Shown: piece by piece, positions 35,786 to 48,102 of the stretch | Position numbering within the stretch: position 1 is the first letter of the stretch | Layout: each line of letters opens with the position of its first letter | The notes under the pieces: model-generated | What the model saw: the letters and a program-made list of their open reading frames with translations, nothing else | Told to the model about the DNA's origin: nothing | The model's database searches: none | Assembly (NCBI GenBank): GCA_950295325.1 | Contig: OX485804.1 | Location: forward strand, 29,948,001-30,012,000 | DNA: 64,000 nucleotides | From: Polytrichum commune | Taxonomy: Eukaryota > Streptophyta > Polytrichopsida > Polytrichales > Polytrichaceae | Direction: 5' to 3' | Made by a program: the position numbers and the translations under genes

Positions 35786-38009
35786 ATACAATGAAAACAT
35801 CATCACGAGACTATATGTATTTTTAAATCTTCGTATTTGTGGGACTTTATGAGCATATTTCTTCAATAAAATTGTTCTTTCATACTTATGTAACTTCATT
35901 GTCTGTACAAAATGATATGTTAATTTGGAATAGGTTTTTTAAAAAAAAAAAATTTAAACCTTAAAAGGACAACATTTGAGGACAAAATGTCATATTATGA
36001 CATTTTACAACACTTTCTTGCACGACCAAACGTGTCACTTTAGGGCCAATTCACACGGGGTCCCAAGTCCTAAGTCCCAACTCATTTGAGGTCAATCCAA
36101 GCTATTTCACATGTTAAGAGCATGAAAGTCAAGACTTACCACTTCACATGAGGTCCCACGTATGACACGGATGCCTACATGGCATCACTTTTTGGAGGTG
36201 AAGCTCGGGACTTGTGTTGAATGTTGGGTCGAGCAAAAAACTAAACCCGACTCTCAACATAAGTCCCGAGGTTTTTTAGCCCTAGATGGTGGAGAAGGTG
36301 GGCTCTCTCTCTCTCTCTCTCTATGTATATATATAAATAGTAAAATGTGATACTCTTGCCAAGTTAATTAAAACCTTCTACCAAGCATGTAATACTTAGT
36401 ACGTTTTACACCAAAGCTAGAACATTACACTATACTTTATCATGAGTTAACATACCATGGTTAAGGAAGTTACCACGCTCCACGTTTTAGGGTTTCAGTG
36501 ACCTAAAGCGGCCACTATACCTTACTAAACCAATACTCAAACCCTAGACTTTTTCATGTCAATACTCTTTACATGCTTGGAGTAGGAAACACTTGGCTTG
36601 GATTGTTCAATAAAACTAAGTGGATACGTGATTAGTGTGGAGGCGCTTGGTGTTTGGTGTACTAAAGGTTGTTATTGTCCAAGAGAGTTACACATTATGG
36701 CAAAAGAGCAAGTTTGTATACTCATTATTTTGTATTGAGTATAGATGTTTACAAACATTCAATGGACTTGACAGGTGTGGTAAATGTGTGACATGGATTG
36801 CAACTAAGCCTAGCTAAAGACACTTGACACACACCTTTCTAACACACAAATGTATGTTTGGGTTGGCACGGGTGCAAGTGAGGCTAGCTCTTCACATTTT
36901 CAACACCAACAATAATGCATTACTTTTGTTTGGATGCTATTTCACTCTTGAAATCTTACACTTGTGAAAGTTATTATGTTACTTTGAATTAGTATCTTGG
37001 TGTATACACAAATTCGAGAAAATAGTTGAGACATTGAGAATACATACAAATGAGGTATGTAAGTCTACATATCACATCTTTGCTTTATTAATTGGTTGTA
37101 ACAATAGTCATTGGGCACAATGCAATCATGTATTAGACTATGTTTTGAACTTAGTTGCCATATGTGATGGATATTTGTTACTTTATGCCTTTATGACAAC
37201 CCATGCTATTAAACTTTGATTTGAAAGCAAGGAAACATAGCGGAGTGTCTAACTACTTTGATAAGCATACATATTCCTAGTTGAAAGTTCAATCAAGTTA
37301 TTGTGATGTAAAACATAGCACTAAATCCATGATTATAATGTTGGAAGCTATGTTTAGGGAAGCAATAGACTTGTGATGAAAGAAAATCCCACCCACTTAG
37401 CCTTGCTTTATTTTGATGAAGAGCAGAAAGGAAAAGGCCTTTGAAAAGAGGAAGATTAAGCTTTGAGAAAAGCTTTGAAAAATGACAACTTTCCTTATGA
37501 TTTGTGGTGTAGAACATAAAGATTGGTGAAATAATAAGGTTGTTGTGATGAAAATGAAGGGATTTTTTGAAAGCAAACAAGAGGATTTCATAGCTCCAAA
37601 GAGTTTTATTTTTGTCCTAACAAACCATGTATTTCATCCATTCAATTATCAAGGGGAGGATTCTAGTTTTTTTTGAGATGGGAAGCGCAAATTTTGAAAG
37701 CGAGAAATGAAAATTTAGGGTAGAAAATGACGTGATAGAACTATGTGAAGAAGATGACACACAAGTTTTGAGTACATTTGAGAAGAAAACACTTGGCACA
37801 AGATAATTTTTTTTATTTGAAAAAAAAACAACTGCACCCAAAAACTCTCAAGCGGCAACTTCCCAAAAAACAATAGCTTTAAGAAAACCTACAATAATGA
37901 CAACTGAAGGAGAAGGTGAAGGTGAAGATGAAGTGTTGGGAAGGATAGTGATGTGGAGACAATGATCGCTTTGCGTGGTGAGATAGAGCCCAAGAATTGT
38001 GAAGAATGG

Positions 38010-38166
38010 CACAAAAAAAAAGGTAAATCATATTTTCCTGCAATGTGTCTAATTTAAATTGAGGCCAATTGGGCCTTGGGCCCCCCTTTCCTTCCATTAG
38101 GAGGTTGGGTTGGAACCCTAGTCTCCTCCACTACAATATAGATCTCTACCATTGGACCATACTTTC
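38010..38166 (-). mobile_element. Putative tRNA-derived SINE
   Basis: On the minus strand a box-A-like tggtccaatggtagaga (38159-38143) is followed about 30 bases later by the box-B-like ggttccaaccc (38117-38107), a Pol III internal promoter layout. The unit ends in a T run (A run at 38012-38020 on +). It sits inside the Harbinger transposase fragment. Target duplications were not clear. No full cloverleaf forms, so it is not an active tRNA gene. Confidence 0.5.
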
Positions 38167-38179
38167 TTTTCTTGATTTG

Positions 38180-38544
38180 ATGCTTGATTCCCGCCATTAC
38201 TAATGCCATTCAACGCAATCAGTTGTTCCCAACAAATATTGAATGTCATGAAGCTCTTCAAAATCAAAGGCAATTTATCTTCTACGAGCTAATGTTGGTT
38301 TCTGTGAGACCAAATGTCTCACATGATTTCTAGTAGCTTCACAACATTCTCTTATAGTTATTAAAACAATACTATGTGCTATCGCATATTGCCATACGTT
38401 ATTAAAATACCACCACTTTCTAATCGTGGTAATGTCAAAGCAACTATAGTATGTATGGGAATACATTTCTCTCATATTTGTATAATCTTTTCCCAAAACA
38501 TGTCCTAAAATTGTGCACAAATATTTAAATGTGGGGAGGTTCAC
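38180..38544 (-). pseudogene. PIF/Harbinger transposase fragment
   Basis: The minus frame from 38544 reads MNLPTFKYLCTILGHVLGKD then TNMREMYSHT, the N-terminal part of Harbinger transposases. Around 38190-38250 in a shifted frame it reads FEELHDIQYLLGTTDCVEWH, matching the family's first catalytic aspartate context. A SINE then interrupts it at about 38165. It is broken by a frameshift, lacks the remaining catalytic region in readable form, and is not functional. Confidence 0.65.
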
Positions 38545-39102
38545 TCACATACGTTTTTTGAACATATTATGTGAAAATGAGCTCAAAAGATTTTACTCCA
38601 CATATCCACATATCCACCTATCCCTCTCATATTTTCATAAAGAACTTGGAGTGCTCATCCAACCTTCTTCAAGAATGAAAACAACCATCAACATCATTTC
38701 AACATTGTCGTTCATACACAACATTATGTTGAAATGCCAATAAGGCGACAATCACATGTTTTATAACCATGAAGAGAGCAAGGGCAACAAAAGAAAGGGT
38801 TGTGTTCTTTCATCCATGGTCATAACTTTTGAAAGAGGGTTAACACATAACTTTCATGATGATAGACGTACAAAAGACATCCCTCGGGACTTTGCACTAG
38901 AGATTGGACTTTTGCACTGGTGACGAGACTTTGCACTGGAGATGGAACTTTGCGATTCACGCAGGCAAGTCCTAAGGCCCATGTAAACCATATATTATAA
39001 TGGCCTCTTGAGGCCTCTTGGGACTTGGCCTCCAAGTCGGCCCTTGTTCACATGGGTGGGACTTGGGACCCCCTCCACACTGGCTCTTAAAGAGGGAGAA
39101 CA

Positions 39103-39428
39103 CTACACTAAATAGGATATTTTGTTTTTGATTATATTTAATGTTGTTATTACCCTACCTTGCTCAACATTAATTTTCAATTTCTCTAATAATTAGTGTT
39201 CGACATAAATGTACCGCTACCTTCCCTACTGCCACCTCCCTTATTATATCCTATTTTTCATATCCTTACTAACACTAAATTCAACACATGTAACTTCCAC
39301 ATATTACCATAGTTGATATTTAACGTTTGAGTTTACATTTAATGTTACTTACTTTCATAGGGTTATTGATATTTAGTGTATGCGTTCGTATTTAGTGTAT
39401 CAAACACTAAATATCCTATTTAGTTTAG
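39103..39428. mobile_element. MITE family B, copy 2
   Basis: Begins ctacactaaataggatat and ends atatcctatttagtttag. The body matches 32428-32757 in the same orientation. It lies a few bases right of the PIF/Harbinger right end and a few tens of bases left of a possible 5' exon. Non-coding. Confidence 0.85.
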
Positions 39429-39481
39429 CTTAACTGACCTAACGATCAAAAAAGTTAGGAGGAGCCCCCCGGTCACCCGCA

Positions 39482-39760
39482 GTGATCGTCGAGCAGGATC
39501 GTGACACGTGGCCAAACCCCGGTGGTGGAATAACTAGTAGTTTGCGACTGGTTCTTATCGTGACACCCTGTTTTCGGGACTGTAGGGGAAACCCTACCTC
39601 TCTCTCTTTCTCTCTGTCTCTGTCTCTGTCTGTCTGTCTCTCTCTGTCTCTCTTCTCGTCGTCATCTTCCTCCGTCACTTCTGTGGGATTGAACTCAAGG
39701 ATTGCTCGTCGAATTGGAGGACTGAAGGAGCTCATGCGCCTCCTTCAATTCTCCTCGTAG
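39482..39760 (+). other. Possible 5' leader exon of the Myb/SANT-like gene
   Basis: A pyrimidine-rich CT/TCTG stretch (about 39595-39655) typical of plant leaders is followed by ctcctcgtag|gtaaaa, a good splice donor at 39760. GC content is higher than in the flanks. The link to the downstream coding exon at about 42.0 kb is inference. Confidence 0.4.
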
Positions 39761-40289
39761 GTAAAAAATTCTTTACATCTTCATCTTCCTCTCTTTTTTC
39801 TTTTCTTTTACTTTTTGTATAAGAAGAAGAATCTCTGCTTCCAGGAACAATTTCTTAGGTGCTTGAGGGGTAGGGAACCAACACACGCACACAGAGCCTA
39901 AGAAATTTCTTCGGAAGGGGAGCTGAAAAAATTCTTGGAAATTTGACCAAGAACTTCGACAAGCCAATTTTTACTTCCTGTCACTCAGCACACAATTCTC
40001 ACAGAATGTCCACAATGTCAAGGGAGGGAGAGAGAGAGAGAGAGAGCTCTTTTGTCGAGTTTTTGCAAGACAATTCCCATGCTTAAATTGAAGAGGCTCC
40101 AGTAGTAGAAAAACTGTGCATGAATTACGATACCAAGTGATAGTAAGAAACTTGAAATTCGAGGGCGAATCTTGTGTTAGTTCTTTTCTTGGCTAAAGGA
40201 TATATAGATTTTGAAATTCCGCAAAGGATTTAGTCTCAAACAGTATCAATCCTGTCGGAAAACGGTAACATTGGTAATAAGATTGTTGG

Positions 40290-40970
40290 ATGCCAGTCTT
40301 TCTTGATTACCGGGTTCAAGGTTTTTGGTGTCATGGTGTTGAATTGCCTCCTTCTCTGCTTCAGAAAGTTAATAGTGAGTTTTATATGTGTAGCTACTGT
40401 TATAAGGAGCTCAAAGCATCTGGGAATCTTAGAATCTGGGATGTCAATGCCATGTATGATCGACTATGTCACCTGAATATCGTACATTACAATATTAATA
40501 ACTGGAGATGTATGGAGCAATATGTAATGGTCCTGACAACACTTGAACATAGGTCAATTTGCATACATTTTCAAGTGTTTGCTAAAATCTTATCAGGAGT
40601 TCAGGAGTTCTATTTCAATAATGTTGGTTTGTATCACGTGCTGCAGAGTGGGAAAAGGATGTACTATCTCGATAGTTAAATTGTTCATGGGCGGTTTTTC
40701 CATGGCAGCACCATATAGCAACTCTGTAGGAAGGCAGAGAAGGCTTTATTGCATCACCTCAATTGTCAGGTGGACGCAACAGCTGTTGCCTACCGCGCAA
40801 TGATCAAGTTTTCCAACGGTGAGCTTCAAACACCAAGTACGTTGGCTTTCTTTCAGTATATTCCCTCAAATTGTAAACGAGTTATCCAATTCATAGAGAT
40901 CTTTCCTGCACCTGTTGTCGCTGAAGAAATAGTCTCGCCAACAACGGACAAGGCCTTCAATAGCATGTAA
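40290..40970 (+). other. Unrecognised coding-like stretch (hypothetical)
   Basis: Two plus-strand frames, 40290-40679 (starts MPVFLDYRVQGFWCHGVELP) and about 40720-40970 (KALLHHLN then DATAVAYRAMIKFSNGEL), look more protein-like than the shadow frames around them. They are in different frames and separated by stops, so this would be either exons with an intron or a decayed gene. I do not recognise the protein. It may belong to the transcription unit that continues to 43.2 kb. Confidence 0.25.
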
Positions 40971-42018
40971 TTTATGGATGCTTTCACCCTTTGATGGCCT
41001 ATACGTCCCAAAATGGGACTCTCAATTTCAAACGACTGGATATTGCTCATGGATAGTATTTTTAGCATATTCTCCCTCAAACGTAGCTGTTGAAATCGCA
41101 TATCCTTCAAAAGCTCAATCATAAAATTTCATGAATGTTTATTCTTTATACATCATGAAGTGCTCACATGAAGAGACAGTTGACAGTTTGATTGCTTCAA
41201 GATCATATTATGCTTGCAACTTTTCACCAATCTAGAGTATCCATAATTTCAGCCAATTGCAATACGATGAGTATTCTGAATGTTCACTTCTAAATTCATA
41301 ATGGGAGGATTGATAGCAATTTTATATTTTAACTGTATGGATGTGATCCTTTGATGGTGCCTCACAGCTTCTCTTTTGGGATAATTCACTTTGGAAATGT
41401 AAAGTTGTAACACATCTTTTGAAAATGCCTGACCACTGCAGGCCTTTAAGCTTAAGATTGCAGGACATCCTCTCTCATTGTTATCTGAGAATCAGGTGCA
41501 TGTTCATGCCACTGCAGGTGTAGTCTCCTGCTTGTTTCTTCCGGCCCTCCCTGGAGGACATTTGCAGGGGCTCCAGATCACGGTATACCAAGTCTGACTC
41601 CAACATTTTCTGGTAGTCAATAGCAGGTAGTGTCATGGAGAATGACGGGTTGTCTTGTTTCCTTTCATGAGAAAGGGATCAAATGCCCTTCTCGTTCTGT
41701 ATGTATGTCGCTGTTGATTCCCTTACATAATGTTTAACCCCCAATCCAATGTTGTCCCCAGGTGCCTCTTTATTGATGTCCATGTGGGTTAAGTTCGCAT
41801 AGCTAATGCTGACTACTTTTGTTCAATTGCAGACAAATCTGGTTACTTTCTCACACACGTTGTGGGGCCATAACGCCATCTGATGTCAGGTGTGTGATAA
41901 TATCAAAACATTGATTATTTTCATCATCTACGAGTGTTGCGTTGATTACATGCGGTGTGTGTATTTTTGGTGTACCAGATGTTGTTGATGCCATAGTCAA
42001 TGACTTCAATTTGCATGA
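40971..42018. other. Probable intron or spacer upstream of the Myb/SANT-like exon
   Basis: No coding frame with a motif. It lies between the hypothetical 40.3-41.0 kb stretch and the exon that opens at about 42023 (agaccAG|GC acceptor-like). Confidence 0.4.
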
Positions 42019-42099
42019 CCAGGCATCACTCGTGTGCCACCCATCCCAACTGGGCGGGCACTGAAACCCAAACCTAGGCCACTCGCTGTCAGGCCTCTG

Positions 42100-43173
42100 A
42101 TGAACGTACCCGCTATGAGCTCGACCCGAGAATATGGCGATCCACCTCAAGGTTATGAGAGGTGGGATGAATCTGCCAATAACCTTCTTCTGGAGTGGTT
42201 TGAGAGGCCCGGCCACTATGCCGAGTACAGAAACGCGGGCGTCAAGAGCTCGAATGGCTCAACAGGAACAGGTGGCTTGAGGAAGGTGCGAGTGTGTCAA
42301 ATGATCTCTGATTTCTTAGCTTCGAACAAAGTAACAAAATCACCTACACAGATTCAAAATAAAATAAAAGCTTTGGGTATAAGCTACCAGAAAGCGACCA
42401 ACTTCTTGTGGAGTACTGGCCTAGGGCTAACCACGATAGAGGCGAAAATGGGTATCACAGAAATCCGGGATAAAGTGTTGCTCGTTTGTCCACATTGGGA
42501 GAGATTGCATCCGATCATGTCAGAACGCGCTTCGTCGAGACCAACATTTGTGGGTGACTCGTTGGATGATGTTCATGAAGAGGCTTACCTTTCCAATGGG
42601 AAACCTGGGAGCCAAGACAATGATAAGGAACATCCATCGCCTGAGCCAATTCCTTCTCAAGTTTTTCCTACGCCCATGCCTCCACCTCCGCCTTTCCCTG
42701 CGCCTGCGCCAGCCCCTTCACCTTCACCTTCACCTGTGGGTATTGCTAGAGAACAGGTCGTTTTCCCTGAAGAATCAAATATGAACAGGAGATCAAACAC
42801 AGATGGTGTTGCGGGTGCACAAAGGCCTAACGACGCATCTGAGATTGACCGGAGAAGGGGGAAGCAGAAGGTGAGAGGATTCACAGAAGCACTTCTGTCA
42901 CTTGGAGAACAGAACCGGAAGTTGGGGGAGAAAAAGCTGACACTTCGAGCTGACTGGCAACAAAAACAATTTGAGCTTCTGACTAAAAAGTTGGACTTGC
43001 AACATGAAGAAAACATTGTCCGCATGAAGGAGCTAGAAGTGCAGAAGCTCAAAATTGAACTTGAGCTTGAGAAATTTCGCTCCTGGAGGAAACGGCAAAG
43101 AGAGTCTACGTCAATTGACAGTGGGGACGAGGACGATGAAGGCAGGGGAGATAAACCGGTCATGATGAGCTGA
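42100..43173 (+). CDS. Myb/SANT-like DNA-binding protein with coiled-coil tail
   Basis: From the first ATG at 42100 the frame gives 357 aa; it is open back to 42019 and an acceptor-like AG precedes 42023, so an upstream exon may add residues. The N-terminal region (about residues 15-120) reads YERWDESANNLLLEWFERPG, then QIQNKIKALGISYQKATNFL followed by WSTGLGL: a Myb/SANT-like fold as in proteins encoded by or derived from transposons. A proline-rich linker follows (PMPPPPPFPAPAPAP). The C-terminal third is a charged coiled coil (LTLRADWQQKQFELLTKKLD) with an acidic end (DSGDEDDEGRGD). I infer a nuclear DNA-binding or accessory factor with no catalytic domain. It is an intact ORF amid decayed DNA, which hints at selection or recent arrival. 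Confidence 0.65.
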   Translation: MNVPAMSSTREYGDPPQGYERWDESANNLLLEWFERPGHYAEYRNAGVKSSNGSTGTGGLRKVRVCQMISDFLASNKVTKSPTQIQNKIKALGISYQKATNFLWSTGLGLTTIEAKMGITEIRDKVLLVCPHWERLHPIMSERASSRPTFVGDSLDDVHEEAYLSNGKPGSQDNDKEHPSPEPIPSQVFPTPMPPPPPFPAPAPAPSPSPSPVGIAREQVVFPEESNMNRRSNTDGVAGAQRPNDASEIDRRRGKQKVRGFTEALLSLGEQNRKLGEKKLTLRADWQQKQFELLTKKLDLQHEENIVRMKELEVQKLKIELELEKFRSWRKRQRESTSIDSGDEDDEGRGDKPVMMS

Positions 43174-43180
43174 CAAAGGA

Positions 43181-43360
43181 TTTGAGCTTCTGACGAAACA
43201 GTAGCTGGACTCGCAACAAGAAAGAAAATGCCTTGCGCATGAAGGAGCTAGACGAGTAGAAGCTCATAACAAAATGAGCTTGAGGAATTTGACATCTGGA
43301 GAAAGAGAGTCCTTCATTTCAATCGACAATGCTGATGCGCACAGTGGGGATGGCTTGTAA
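43181..43360 (+). pseudogene. Decayed tandem copy of the Myb/SANT-like gene 3' end
   Basis: Matches 42966-43145 in the same orientation: tttgagcttctgac, ttggac/ctggactcgcaac, gcatgaaggagctaga and agagagtc recur in order. Indels and stops break the frame. It sits just after the stop codon, so it would lie in the 3' UTR. Confidence 0.8.
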
Positions 43361-44609
43361 AGTAAGATGCCACAGCTCCTCAAAATAGCCATACTTATGC
43401 TTTGTAGCAAGAACACTTGTTCTGATTGCTGCCCTCCCTTGCGCACTACTGTCCTTCAGTAAATATTTGTGCATTACCGCGCTTCCCTGAAAGATGGGTG
43501 CTTTCAAGTCATATTTTGGTTGCATATATGGCCACCAGAAGTCGCTTCAAATTATAAGAACATGTGTCATACAGTCTGTGGCTTGAAGGTCACTAAATAT
43601 CTGATTCAGCGTGGCTTTAAAATTGGTCTAGCATGCTGATCACGTGCATGTGTTGATGATGAATAGTGTGGGCTACAATAAATCAGATGTGTTTGTGTAG
43701 TGAGTGCTACCTTTTGTTACTCCGTGTGCAAGTCTTTTAAGGTCGAGGCATCTATAACCGATAAAATAAAAGATTTTGCATATGTTCTGGAGGACTAATA
43801 ATGAGGGATTATTTTTCTTGCGAAGAGAAACAAATTCTAAGGAGAATGCAATTTATTTTTTCATGAATATGGAAATTGTTACAAATTTTGAGATGGTGAA
43901 GTTAATTGAAACACACAATCAATCTATAGGTTGTTCATACCCGCTCATCTAGATGATGATTCTTGGCTACGATAGTTGTCAAAACTCTTATGAGGGTAAT
44001 CAATCACAAGCTGCCACCACATAAACCTTGACTCCATTCGCCTAAAAAATATAGATCTCGTCCATGTTGGTATTACAAAATATACTAGTGATTGGTAAAA
44101 TGGACATGGTCGACTATGGATGCCTCGACCTTACATGATGCAAAAGTCAAAGAGAAGGGCATGGTTCATGCATTTATAGTAGAGGTCCTTATTTTGATCA
44201 GGACCCCATCATCAATCTATAGGGTGTTGGAATTTCGATCAAGTTGGCATAGAATTTTGATTAGGGCGTAACCAATAGTGCCATGACAAATGTCCTAGTT
44301 TTGAGTGCTAAATTGAGGAGGAATGAGCGCTTATGTGTGATTCTAGGCATTGGTAATATGTTCACGCCAACTTTTGGCTTCAAAAATTCACAAAAAATTC
44401 AATTCAATGTATAAAAGTATTGAAAATTTTGTAGTTCTCTTGACTTTTATATTCCTACACAAGAAAAACTTGCACCACCTTACATTTTTCCAGATTTGGC
44501 GTAGAATTTCTTAAGTGATTGGTTATGGACGCCTCTACTCTACATTGATTCTTACCAACACTAAAATGCCAACACTAACTCAATAGGCAATGGGGGGTTT
44601 TCTCTAAAC
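43361..44609. other. Intergenic, no gene recognised
   Basis: Likely includes the 3' flank of the Myb/SANT-like gene. AT-rich with no coding frame of note. Confidence 0.5.
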
Positions 44610-45110
44610 ACCTAAGTCCAATGGTTGCTATACAGGCAGACCAAGAGCCATGATCATTAAAATTTAAGGACCCTTGAAAATCATCCAAAGGTCATTCTAT
44701 GGGAAACATAAATCCAATTTTACAATTGATGGGCCCTCAAGTTCGGTGTGAAGTGAAAGTGGATCATGTCGGGGGACTGCCACTATGTTCAGTTGTGAGT
44801 CCCCACCACATCAACATGATATCTATAGGAGCCAATGGTACTTTAATCGATTGCCGTGGCCCCTTGTTTTGCATTAGAACCACCTCTTTTTTATGGGCCT
44901 AATGCAATATCTAGTAGACCATGAAACACTATCCACTTGTTGCCATGTATGACACCATATAGGATTTCTCATCCATTCAAAATTCCTCGGTACCTCATGC
45001 CTTCAAAGTCTAGTGTAATGTGAGCTTAGACAGTCTTCGGCTTCTTGACCAATCACATAATTTGTATATCACGGACCAAGGGCCCTCAAGCTCTAGTGTA
45101 AAGTGGCCTT
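44610..45110. mobile_element. Harbinger/Tourist-like element R2, copy 2 (without insertion)
   Basis: Colinear with 27277-27560 plus 28063-28269: cccttgaaaatcatccaaa, cctaatgcaatat, ccatgaaacactatccac and ggccctcaagctctagtgta. It gives the empty site for the hAT-like insertion. The right end aagtggcctta is close to TTA. Confidence 0.7.
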
Positions 45111-47340
45111 AACATGTTTGCATATTTCATCACAACCTCTTTGCGCATGTCATTCTGCCTGCCTTCCAAACCTATAGGCTACAAACTCGATTATTTTCAT
45201 CTCGGGGCCTATCTGGTAAGGAATTTGTGGGTGGTTGTTATGATTTTATTTTATTTTTATTTTAAAAAAATCGAGTCTCATATAGTTACAACTTTAAGTA
45301 CAAAAGGGCTTTACATCTCCCATTTAATATGGCTTCAACCAAAATGGGCATACTCAAGAAATCACCTATACTAGAAGGTGAACTCTCACATTCTTGTTCA
45401 ACGATTTTTTCAAGTACTTGTGTATTTAATAACATCTTGGAGAAAGTCCATGTACATTGCCATGTATTGTGGATTCCATTTACAACACCAACACGAGCAA
45501 ATAAGGCTCCAAAGGCAAGCAATATTATAACACATGCACAGACAAAAATAATGCAGTGGCGAAAGTATTCGCTATAACTTCTTGTGTGCACTTTACAAAG
45601 TCCATGACTCAAAAGCGTGTTATTTGGAGGGAGAGTTTGGCAAAAGTGAGTTTGACTAGAAGTTCACCTCGGTGTGGGCATGGACCATCAAAATTACGAA
45701 CATACACTTTATTCATGTTGGCCTTGCAAAAGGTCCGGAGTTTTTGTATATCTTGACCTCAGTGTCTGATGTAGGGAAATGGGTGAATATAAATAGATGT
45801 GTTTAATGTTACTAGAACATTGAAATGACAATATTGTGCAGACCACAACCCCCTTCAGTTGGCAACCATGATGATCTCTTGATGTAATTTCTCACCATGA
45901 CTTGCAATGAATAAGTTGCAACATATGGTATTGACCCACTCCAATGCCAAATTGTGTAGGGAGATTGGCCCAAGCAATCATACTCCCAACATGGAATGAA
46001 AACATCAACACAAATTCATAACATTTAACGTTTTCTTCAACAAAGAGCACTACAAGACAAACTAACTCACACATGCACATCTCTACTGAAATATGCATTA
46101 CCAACGATGTCATGTTATGTTCTTCATAATTACCACTCTCGACTTGCCCCAACGTATGCAAATTGTAACAACTAGCTAGTAAACCACACTCTCCTACCCT
46201 TAATCTAGCATGTATTCTACACCAAATACAATTGCACCAACACACTGGTTAGAATGATTTGAAATCAACTCCTCATAATATTATCTAACTGCAACATCAT
46301 GAACCAACAAACAAATACACCATAATATTCCTCAACGCACTTTCGAATGAATTTTATTTCATGCAAACAACAACATGATCCGCAATGCTACAATTCTACA
46401 AACCTATCCTATGACCACACCACATCCACACATCCACACACCCCCACAAAATCACACTATCCAAACACAAAACATCAAACCTATAACTCTAATCATGTGT
46501 ATTGTTGACACAAGAGAGAGCTGACTTTTTCAAAACTTTTACAAAGTTTGAACTTCCTCTTTTCAGATGCCAAATCCTTCAATATCTTCATCATTGCAAT
46601 ACAAGGGTGGGTGGATGGGAACATCCACTAGACTCTTTCTATGTCTTTTGCATCTTCCTATTTGATAGCATAATCACATTTTGCACAAGCAAGTTACTTG
46701 CAAATATGCCTAATTGGATGTGTTGTACCACATAGTCATTTTGTGTCACAATATATCTTGCTTTGCAATAATATGCACCTTACTTAGAGTATTTGCTACC
46801 GTGTGGTATCCATCATCAAGTGTTTGATATTGACTGTCCCATGCTTTGGAAGCTAATCACCAACCTTCTTGCTTGTTTGCAAAGTACATCTAACTAATCC
46901 AACACATGTATGGGGTACTTACAAAGGAGATGTTCCTAATAACCTCAACCAATAAAAGTGCATAAAATGTCATAATCACAATACATCATTGCATTGAATG
47001 TGTGAAGGGCATGCCTCACATGTGCCCATGCAACCAACCAACAAATAATTGAGGATTACTTATGTACACGAGGTAAATAACAACATGACCCAGTTGTTAT
47101 CCATGTCGCACACACATAATCCATTTCAAATGCACCAAAGTATTTCAAAATACAACACTCATTATAAAACAACATATGGGTGTTCAAACCTGTTCCTTGG
47201 CCATGATTGGGTTACTCCAAGTAGAATACTCCTCTTGGTGATGCGCCTTAATTTCTCTTACTCTTAGCACGTATCTATTACCTAATGTGTATACACAAGG
47301 TCCGCCGCACCTCTCACTTGTGTGAATGATATTTAAAATG
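45111..47340. other. Intergenic, no gene recognised
   Basis: Open frames of about 80-117 codons occur near 45286-45612 (minus) and 45892-46245 (minus) but overlap others and show no domain that I recognise. They could be remnants of old transposons. Confidence 0.45.
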
Positions 47341-47628
47341 TCTATTTTTAGGGTAAAGGGTTTATATTGGAGTTCTTACCTATTATAAGTTCTCGTAGCC
47401 CTATTTTTACCATAGATTAGAGACATGGGTCCCGTCTATTACCCTAGTTACTTTACCCAGTTCATCTACATCTTTGTTACATCCACTTCTTGGTAAGTAT
47501 GATTTCTTTCCATGTATGTAGATTTAGGATCCTTTGAGTTTATAATCATTTGTTTTATAAAGATGATCATTGTTAGGTGCTTTAGTGTAAAAGCATAAAA
47601 TTGAAAGTTTTTGTGTAACATGGCATTA

Positions 47629-47630
<2 letters not shown>

Positions 47631-47689
<59 letters not shown>
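47631..47689. repeat. AG dinucleotide microsatellite, about 29 units
   Basis: An uninterrupted (AG)n run. The serine-leucine ORF reading across it on the minus strand is an artefact of the repeat. Confidence 0.98.
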
Positions 47690-47691
<2 letters not shown>

Positions 47692-48102
47692 ACCTTATCA
47701 TAGCCGCGAGTTCATATGTGAACCTGAGACGGATTTTTTGAACAAGGCTATGGGGACACCCTCCAAACAACCAACCTTGACCTATTAATAATAAAAACAA
47801 CAACAACAAAAAATCCCTCACCCCCTCCACAATCAACTTGTTCCGGAAAATTAACCAAACTCCTCCAATAATAGAATGCACCCTACATGAACAAATGATT
47901 CCCTCACCGTTACCTTATCCACGGAGGCACCCACCTCCAATAGCACTTCAACCGCAAACATTGCCCACGCTTTTACACCAACCACGGGAGGGAGTCATCA
48001 TGGCCTTCAATTGCAAAGTGGCACAAGAAAAACAAACTCCATCACCCCCCCCCCCCTTACATGCAAATCATCAAACTCCAAAAGCAACTTTCACCACGCA
48101 TA

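Larger units (their letters stand above)
36043..39086 (-). mobile_element. PIF/Harbinger element, 3.04 kb, decayed
   Basis: The left end gggccaattcacacggggtc and the right end (reversed) gagccagtgtggagggggtc form an inverted pair, flanked by TTA at 36040-36042 and 39087-39089, the 3-bp target typical of this superfamily. The minus strand near 38180-38544 keeps parts of the DDE transposase. The left third has a CT run at 36303-36322 and no convincing ORF. Open frames around 37.0-37.9 kb on both strands could be remnants of the second, Myb-like ORF usual in these elements, but I could not confirm that. Confidence 0.7.

Noticed and set aside
39439-39760. ORFs on both strands over the CT-rich stretch.
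   Set aside because: Low-complexity pyrimidine tract; better read as an untranslated leader exon.
42657-43163. Long serine-rich minus-strand ORF.
   Set aside because: It is the antisense of the proline-rich and coiled-coil coding part of the Myb/SANT-like gene.
45286-45612. Minus-strand ORF of 108 codons with a hydrophobic start.
   Set aside because: No recognisable domain, overlapping frames on the other strand are equally open, and no splice or gene context; left unannotated as a gene.
47466-47693. Ser-Leu repeat ORF on the minus strand.
   Set aside because: Translation of the AG microsatellite.
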